Below, piece after piece: positions 5,589 through 10,240 of a DNA stretch of 10,240 bases. The stretch spans positions 1 to 10,240 of the forward strand of contig JAFQOC010000165.1 in assembly GCA_017420845.1 (NCBI GenBank), given 5' to 3'. The position numbers were made by a program, and so were the translations under genes. Positions within the stretch are counted from its first letter, which is position 1, and each line of letters begins with the position of its first letter. The DNA is from Clostridia bacterium (GTDB lineage: Bacteria > Bacillota > Clostridia > Oscillospirales > CAG-272). The notes under the pieces were generated by a model. The model saw only the letters and a list, made by a program, of their open reading frames with translations, was not told the DNA's origin and did not search any database.

Positions 5589-6986
5589 ATGAGCAAGGTA
5601 AAAATTACCGAAACCGTTCTGCGTGACTCTCACCAGTCCCTCATTGCCACCCGTATGACCACCGAGGAAATGCTCCCCATTCTGTCCGCCATGGACGAGG
5701 TGGGCTACCACTCTCTGGAGGCATGGGGCGGCGCTACCTTCGACTCCTGCATGCGATTCCTCAACGAGGATCCTTGGGAGAGACTGCGCAAGATCCGCGC
5801 TACCGTCAAGAACACCAAGTTGCAGATGCTTTTCCGCGGCCAGAACATTCTGGGCTACCGCCACTACGCCGACGACGTGGTTGCCTACTTCGTGCAGAAG
5901 TCCATCGCCAACGGTATTGACATCATCCGTATCTTCGACGCCCTGAACGATCCCCGTAACATGAAAACCGCCATCGACGCCACCATCCGCGAGGGCGGTC
6001 ATGTGCAGGCAGCCTTCTCCTACACCACCGGCGCGGTCTACACTCTGGATTATTACGCCAAGTACGCCAAGCAGCTGGAAGAAATGGGGGCTCACTCCAT
6101 CTGTATCAAGGATATGTCGGGTCTGCTGAAGCCCTATGATGCTTATGAGTTGGTTCGAACCCTGAAGCAGAGTGTCAAGATTCCCATCCAGCTCCATACA
6201 CACTACACGGCGGGTCTGGCCTCCATGACCATCCTGAAGGCGGTTGAGGCAGGCGTGGACGTCATCGACACCGCCATTTCTCCCATGGCTCTGGGCACCT
6301 CTCAGCCTCCTACCGAGCCCATCGTGGCCACTCTGGCAGGTACCAAGTACGATACCGGCCTGGATTTGCAAAAGCTGGATAAGATCACCAAGTACTTCAC
6401 CCCCCTCCGTGAGCGTTATCTCAAGGAGGGTCTCATGGATCCCAAGGTGCTCAAGGTGGACGTCAATGCCCTTCTGTATCAGGTTCCCGGCGGCATGCTT
6501 TCCAACCTTATGTCCCAGCTCAAGCAGGCAGGGAAGGAGGAGAAGCTTACCGAGGTGCTGGAGGAGGTTCCGCGCGTTCGTGCCGACGTGGGTTATCCCC
6601 CTCTCGTCACTCCTTCCTCCCAGATCGTGGGTACCCAGGCCGTGTTTAACGTCCTCATGGGCGAGCGGTATAAGACCTGCACCAAGGAGTTCAAGGACAT
6701 CGTCTTGGGTAAGTACGGTAAGACTCCCGTGGCCATTGACCCCGCCTTTGCCAAGTTCATCATCGGCGACCAGACTCCCATCACCCACCGCCCCGCCGAC
6801 GATTTGGCTCCCGAGCTGGACAAGCTCCGCGCCGAGATCCCCGCGGGCTACCTGGAGCAGGATGAGGATGTGCTGTCCTACGCTTTGTTTGATAAGGTGG
6901 CTCTGAAGTTCTTCGAGTATCGCAAGAATCAGAAATACGGAATCGATCCCAACGCCGATCACGCAAACGGAGTACACCCCGTTTGA
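5589..6986 (+). CDS. oadA: Oxaloacetate decarboxylase alpha / transcarboxylase 5S subunit, without biotin domain
   Basis: This is a 465-residue TIM-barrel carboxyltransferase of the pyruvate carboxylase/OadA family, moving carboxyl groups between oxaloacetate/pyruvate and biotin in the cytoplasm. Visible motifs are TETVLRDSHQS (7-17, metal ligand Asp13), FRGQN (82-86), RIFDALND (114-121), IKDMSG (173-178, Lys174 equivalent to the carbamylated lysine), LHTHYTAG (202-209, metal ligands His203 and His205) and QVPGGMLSNL (298-307). These match the spacing of D23, K184, H215 and H217 recalled for the Propionibacterium 5S subunit. Klebsiella-type OadA (about 595 residues) carries its own biotin domain; this one stops before it, in keeping with the separate carrier at 3871. 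It is last in the operon, 22 bases after the pump gene, with GAAAGGG 7-13 bases before the ATG, and is followed by a terminator. Confidence 0.93.
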   Translation: MSKVKITETVLRDSHQSLIATRMTTEEMLPILSAMDEVGYHSLEAWGGATFDSCMRFLNEDPWERLRKIRATVKNTKLQMLFRGQNILGYRHYADDVVAYFVQKSIANGIDIIRIFDALNDPRNMKTAIDATIREGGHVQAAFSYTTGAVYTLDYYAKYAKQLEEMGAHSICIKDMSGLLKPYDAYELVRTLKQSVKIPIQLHTHYTAGLASMTILKAVEAGVDVIDTAISPMALGTSQPPTEPIVATLAGTKYDTGLDLQKLDKITKYFTPLRERYLKEGLMDPKVLKVDVNALLYQVPGGMLSNLMSQLKQAGKEEKLTEVLEEVPRVRADVGYPPLVTPSSQIVGTQAVFNVLMGERYKTCTKEFKDIVLGKYGKTPVAIDPAFAKFIIGDQTPITHRPADDLAPELDKLRAEIPAGYLEQDEDVLSYALFDKVALKFFEYRKNQKYGIDPNADHANGVHPV

Positions 6987-6997
6987 TCGCTGAAACG

Positions 6998-7027
6998 AAA
7001 GAGTCCTTCGAAAGAGGGGCTCTTTTC
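6998..7027 (+). terminator. Intrinsic terminator ending the sodium-pump operon
   Basis: AAAGAGTCC (6998-7006) pairs with GGGCTCTTT (7017-7025), one T-G wobble included, around a 10-base loop; a short T-run follows (7023-7026). It begins 12 bases after the TGA of the OadA-like gene. The T-run is brief, so termination may be partial. Confidence 0.75.
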
Positions 7028-7124
7028 TATTGCATAAAAGCAAGGATGACGGGAAGAATGGTAAATGAATAAAGGAGATACCAGTTCTATCCGTCTCTTT
7101 ATTTCATTACGATTTGATGTGATT

Positions 7125-7130
7125 GAAAGG
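7125..7130 (+). promoter_or_regulatory. Ribosome binding site GAAAGG deciding the hydrolase start
   Basis: GAAAGG ends 7 bases before the ATG at 7138. A TTG at 7123 in the same frame overlaps this site and has no ribosome site of its own, so 7138 is chosen as the start. Confidence 0.8.
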
Positions 7131-7137
7131 CCGCCAT

Positions 7138-8310
7138 ATGCCCAACGTTCTTGATTACTTGGAATGGCGAGGGGATCTCACCTTCGCCCAATCCCCGCTC
7201 AACGAGGTGGACAATCTTGTCTTCTGTCTTTTGTCCTACGTGGATCTGGACGGCATTGTTCCGGGGATTCCTCGACAGGGAAGAATCTCTCTCCGAGCCG
7301 CCGCCGCTGAATATTTTCTTACTCACCCGGATACCCCTCCCCGTTCGTTGGGATTGATCATTCCGGCCGATATACTCACGCTTTTTCGACGCGCGGCGAG
7401 AGCACCCCGTTATCGGGAGATCGAGCTGACGGGTTATGTGAACCGCGTCAGCGAAAAACGTGAATGCCAGTTTTCGGCTCTGACCTTTCATCTTCCCGGT
7501 GAGGAGGTGTTCGTGGCCTTCCGAGGCACCGACGATACAATCGTTGGTTGGAAGGAGGATCTGAATTTATCCATTATGGAGGAGATTCCGTCTCAGCGTA
7601 TGGCCATCGATTATCTTGATGCATTGGATCTGCCTCCCGATACCGCTATCACCGTGGGGGGCCACTCCAAAGGCGGGAACTTAGCCGTTTGGGGAGTACT
7701 CCACGCGCAAGAGGCGATTCGACGCAGAATTCGAGCCGTCTATTCCAATGACGGTCCCGGCTTTTATGAGGGAACTACCCACTCCGAGGCCTACCAAGCA
7801 CTTCGTCCACATATCCATCTCCTTCTTCCCGAGGATTCACTGGTTGGCCTTCTTCTGGAGCAAGAGGAGACCTATCGGGTGGTCAAAAGCAATCGAAGGG
7901 GACTTTATCAGCACGACGGTCTATCCTGGGAGGTGTTGGGCGGATCTTTCCTCACAGCTCAGGAATTATCCCCGGTCGGTCTGAGAAACAAGACGGTCCT
8001 CCGGGATCGTATTTATGCCATGCCTATCCCACGGCGGAGGGAAGCTGTTCGCTTGCTATTTACCTTACTGGAAGCCACCGGGGCTAAGACGCTTACACAA
8101 CTATACAGCGCCAAGGCCCATTCGGCTATCAACCTTCTGAAAGCATACCGAACCCTATCGGAAACCGACCGTTTTGCCGTCCGCGACCTTTGGAATGAGC
8201 TTTTCTCGGGTGAAGGTGATACCTCCGTTTCTATTCCTCCGTCCGATTCCAAACCCTGTCCTTGCAAAGGAAAGGTGCGTATGGAGTTTTTGCCTTTTTT
8301 CACACCTTGA
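7138..8310 (+). CDS. Mbeg1-like (DUF2974) alpha/beta-hydrolase family protein
   Basis: This protein of 390 residues opens with NVLDYLEWRGDLTF (3-16), a signature start of Mbeg1-like/DUF2974 proteins common in Firmicutes. The fold is lipase-like: FVAFRGTDD (125-133) is the strand before the oxyanion turn, ITVGGHSKGG (171-180) holds the nucleophile elbow with Ser177, NDGPGF (204-209) offers a candidate acidic residue and YQHDGLSWEV (257-266) a candidate catalytic His259. There is no signal peptide, so it is probably cytoplasmic. The substrate is unknown; a lipase or esterase role is an inference from the fold. It stands alone between terminators. Base use differs somewhat from the operon (more CGA, TTT and GAT codons). 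The last residues (about 378-390) are read through a terminator-like sequence, so the C-terminus may be a recent extension. No convincing promoter is seen in 7028-7137. Confidence 0.85.
   Translation: MPNVLDYLEWRGDLTFAQSPLNEVDNLVFCLLSYVDLDGIVPGIPRQGRISLRAAAAEYFLTHPDTPPRSLGLIIPADILTLFRRAARAPRYREIELTGYVNRVSEKRECQFSALTFHLPGEEVFVAFRGTDDTIVGWKEDLNLSIMEEIPSQRMAIDYLDALDLPPDTAITVGGHSKGGNLAVWGVLHAQEAIRRRIRAVYSNDGPGFYEGTTHSEAYQALRPHIHLLLPEDSLVGLLLEQEETYRVVKSNRRGLYQHDGLSWEVLGGSFLTAQELSPVGLRNKTVLRDRIYAMPIPRRREAVRLLFTLLEATGAKTLTQLYSAKAHSAINLLKAYRTLSETDRFAVRDLWNELFSGEGDTSVSIPPSDSKPCPCKGKVRMEFLPFFTP
8271..8300 (+). terminator. Possible intrinsic terminator overlapping the end of the hydrolase gene
   Basis: AAAGGT (8271-8276) can pair with GCCTTT (8292-8297) with one wobble, and T residues continue to 8300. 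It lies inside the last 14 codons of the hydrolase reading frame. The stem is weak (6-7 bp, wobbles). Confidence 0.35.
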
Positions 8311-8368
8311 GGTTCTTGAGTCAAAAATTTTGTGTCTACACTGTAAATTTATCGTATGGGAACAGATG

Positions 8369-8385
8369 ATTAACGGCAGGTTAAT
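8369..8385 (+). promoter_or_regulatory. Inverted repeat ATTAAC-N5-GTTAAT, candidate operator for the ABC gene
   Basis: ATTAAC (8369-8374) and GTTAAT (8380-8385) are perfect inverted arms with a GGCAG centre, 70 bases before the ABC transporter start. The region 8311-8455 is AT-rich and must hold this gene's promoter. Only weak -10-like hexamers (TATGGT at 8391-8396) with poor -35 matches can be seen, so a regulator that activates here is possible. Confidence 0.4.
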
Positions 8386-8455
8386 ATTTGTATGGTATCC
8401 TAAAAAAAGTACGATGAGTACGGAGATTCCAATTGCGTATAGAACGGAGAAACCC

Positions 8456-10240
8456 ATGCTACAACTGAAAAACATCAAAAAGACATATGATGTGGCTGAC
8501 CAACCCGTCGTTGCTCTGGACGGAGTCAGCATAGACTTCAGGGAAAATGAATTCGTATCCATTCTGGGACCATCTGGCTGCGGTAAGACCACGCTGCTCA
8601 ATATTGTTGGCGGGCTGGATCGTTATTCTGACGGTGATCTGCTTATCAACGGCAAATCAACCGAGGACTTCAAGGATCGTGACTGGGATACCTACAGAAA
8701 CCACAGCGTCGGCTTTGTTTTCCAGAGCTATAACCTCATCCCCCACCAGACGGTTCTGGCCAACGTAGAGCTGGCGTTGACCCTGTCGGGCATCTCCAAG
8801 GCCGAGCGCCGCCGCCGTGCCACCGAGGCGCTTGTCAAGGTGGGACTGGGCGATCAGATCAAGAAAAAGCCCAACCAGATGTCTGGCGGTCAAATGCAGC
8901 GCGTCGCCATTGCCCGTGCCATCGTCAATGATCCGGATATCCTGTTGGCTGACGAGCCCACGGGTGCTTTGGATACGGCTACCAGCGTGCAGATCATGGA
9001 GATTCTGAAGGAGATTGCCAAGGACAAGCTTGTCATTATGGTCACCCATAATCCTGAGCTGGCCGAGCAGTATTCCACCCGGATCGTTAAGCTCCGCGAC
9101 GGTCGGGTCATCGATGATTCCATGCCCTTTGAGGCTCCGACCTCCCGGGAGGAAGTTGTTCGCAAGACCGAGGTCAAAAAAGGAAAAAAGACCTCCATGT
9201 CCTTCTGGACGGCCTTTACCCTCTCGCTTAATAATTTGATGACCAAAAAGGGTCGTACCTTCATGACCTCCTTCGCAGGCTCAATCGGCATCATCGGTAT
9301 CGCTCTGATCCTGGCTCTGTCCAACGGTATTAACCTCTACATTGCCGCAGTGCAGGAGGATACCCTGTCCACATTCCCCTTGACCATCAATCGGGTGACA
9401 CAGGACTATGCCTCCATGCTGCAGGCCATGACCAGTACCAATACCGACACGGATGAACAGCGGGACGATAATCTCATCTATGTGGATGACTCTATGGGCA
9501 CTATGATGTCCGCCATGTCGGCTACCGTGGAGAACAATCTGGAGGCCTTCATGAAGCATCTTGAGGCTCACGAAAAAGAACTGGATCCCTATGTCACCGA
9601 CATACAGTGCACCTATGACTACGCTCTACAGGTCTTCAACATGGTCACTACCACTGACGAAGACGGCAACACCATAACTGAGGCCCGCGAAATTGGTATG
9701 GATGTGGTCTTTGACCACATGGGTAGTGCCTTCTCTGGTATGTCCGAACTCATGGAGATGGGTAGCAGTATGGGTGGCATGGGTATAAACGTCTTTACCG
9801 AGATGATTGACAGCCCCAAACTTTTGGATCAGCAGTACGACGTGGTGGCAGGCGCCTGGCCTACCGCGTATAACGAGGTTGTGCTTGTCATCGGCTCCAA
9901 CAATCAGATTAGTAAAATGACCCTGTATATGCTGGGTATGCTGGATCCCAATCTTATTGAGGACGAGCTGGCGGATCTTATGGAGGGCAAGTACGAGGCT
10001 GGTGAGATCGAGCCCTTCACCTTTGAAGAGATGCTGGGCACCAAGTTTATGCTCCTCACCACCGCCGATTTCTACACCGAGAGCGGACGTACCTATCCCA
10101 CCGACAAGGGGGATCTTCCTATCTGGACCGACATCCGCGAGAGCTTTGACTATGACCGCACCAAGTTCGTCACCGAGAATGGCGTAGAGTTGAAGGTTGC
10201 GGGCATTGTCCGTCCCAAGGATGGCGCTACCGCCACCAGC
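8456..10240 (+). CDS. ABC transporter, ATPase fused to MacB-like permease (5' part)
   Basis: The reading frame is open from the ATG at 8456 (GGAG at 8446-8449, 6-base gap) to the window edge, giving 595 residues of a larger protein. Residues 1-225 are a complete ABC ATPase of the LolD/MacB type: Walker A GPSGCGKT (38-45), Q-loop Gln90, signature SGGQMQR (143-149), Walker B ILLADEP (162-168) and switch His198. A basic linker leads to a first membrane helix (about 272-290, SFAGSIGIIGIALILALSNG) and then a large extracytoplasmic domain (about 295 on). The expected three or more further helices lie beyond the edge. Such fused proteins in Clostridia are usually grouped with lipoprotein or peptide efflux/mechanotransmission exporters; the substrate is unknown. 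The outer domain has a methionine-rich, acidic stretch (about 415-450, eight Met). No neighbour in view hints at its cargo. Confidence 0.9.
   Translation, partial: MLQLKNIKKTYDVADQPVVALDGVSIDFRENEFVSILGPSGCGKTTLLNIVGGLDRYSDGDLLINGKSTEDFKDRDWDTYRNHSVGFVFQSYNLIPHQTVLANVELALTLSGISKAERRRRATEALVKVGLGDQIKKKPNQMSGGQMQRVAIARAIVNDPDILLADEPTGALDTATSVQIMEILKEIAKDKLVIMVTHNPELAEQYSTRIVKLRDGRVIDDSMPFEAPTSREEVVRKTEVKKGKKTSMSFWTAFTLSLNNLMTKKGRTFMTSFAGSIGIIGIALILALSNGINLYIAAVQEDTLSTFPLTINRVTQDYASMLQAMTSTNTDTDEQRDDNLIYVDDSMGTMMSAMSATVENNLEAFMKHLEAHEKELDPYVTDIQCTYDYALQVFNMVTTTDEDGNTITEAREIGMDVVFDHMGSAFSGMSELMEMGSSMGGMGINVFTEMIDSPKLLDQQYDVVAGAWPTAYNEVVLVIGSNNQISKMTLYMLGMLDPNLIEDELADLMEGKYEAGEIEPFTFEEMLGTKFMLLTTADFYTESGRTYPTDKGDLPIWTDIRESFDYDRTKFVTENGVELKVAGIVRPKDGATATS

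Noticed and set aside
5517..7043. Long open frame on the - strand (508 codons) across the OadA-like gene
   Set aside because: It mirrors a clear conserved gene, reads as His/Gly/Leu-rich sequence without motifs, and arises from the strong codon bias of the + strand.
7058..7078. Four-codon mini-frame (ATG GTA AAT GAA TAA) followed by AAGGAG
   Set aside because: No start codon follows the AAGGAG at a usable distance, and nothing supports a leader peptide.
7123..7137. TTG start for the hydrolase gene
   Set aside because: It overlaps the GAAAGG ribosome site that serves the ATG at 7138, and the conserved N-terminus begins just after that ATG.
7028..7137. Promoter for the hydrolase gene
   Set aside because: Candidate hexamers (TTCTAT/TACGAT at 7085-7113, TTGCAT at 7030) match too poorly or are wrongly spaced to support a call.

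Overview
The window looks like a piece of a Clostridia (Firmicutes) chromosome. It has a fairly high G+C content, probably from an anaerobic gut-type lineage such as the Oscillospiraceae. Three things point this way. The ribosome binding sites are strong and purine-rich (GAAAGG, GGAGG) and suit the usual Firmicutes 16S tail. There are several short-spaced lipoprotein genes. The centrepiece is a biotin-dependent sodium-pump decarboxylase operon of the kind found in fermenting anaerobes. The taxonomic call is an inference; there is no rRNA gene here. All genes lie on the + strand.

Layout. Bases 1-560 are the 3' end of an amidohydrolase-2 family gene, closed by a clear intrinsic terminator (575-608). 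A near-consensus sigma-A promoter (670-698) then drives a tight six-gene operon (769-6986): a 12S/MmdA-type acyl-CoA carboxyltransferase; a small lipoprotein; a lipoprotein domain fused to an OadG-type membrane subunit; a biotin carrier protein with a long Pro/Ala linker; an OadB-type sodium-pump subunit; and a 5S/OadA-type 2-oxoacid carboxyltransferase. A terminator follows at about 6998-7027. Next is a free-standing Mbeg1-like (DUF2974) alpha/beta-hydrolase gene (7138-8310). The window ends inside a large fused ABC ATPase-permease gene (8456 to beyond 10240) preceded by a 17-bp inverted repeat.

How the operon may work. The biotin carrier would shuttle carboxyl groups between three partners. 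These are the 5S/OadA subunit (oxaloacetate/pyruvate side), the 12S/MmdA-like subunit (acyl-CoA side) and the OadB pump, which decarboxylates carboxybiotin and exports Na+. The gene set therefore equals a Propionibacterium-type transcarboxylase (12S + 5S + 1.3S) joined to a decarboxylase sodium pump. It could act as an oxaloacetate decarboxylase, a malonyl/methylmalonyl-CoA decarboxylase, a transcarboxylase, or a mix of these. Two paralogous extracytoplasmic lipoprotein domains, one soluble and one fused to the OadG membrane helix, are the least explained part of the system.

The most interesting points are the dual-carboxyltransferase operon, the duplicated lipoprotein domain, divergent active-site loops in the 12S-like subunit, and a 20-bp in-frame repeat linking the OadG-like and biotin-carrier genes.
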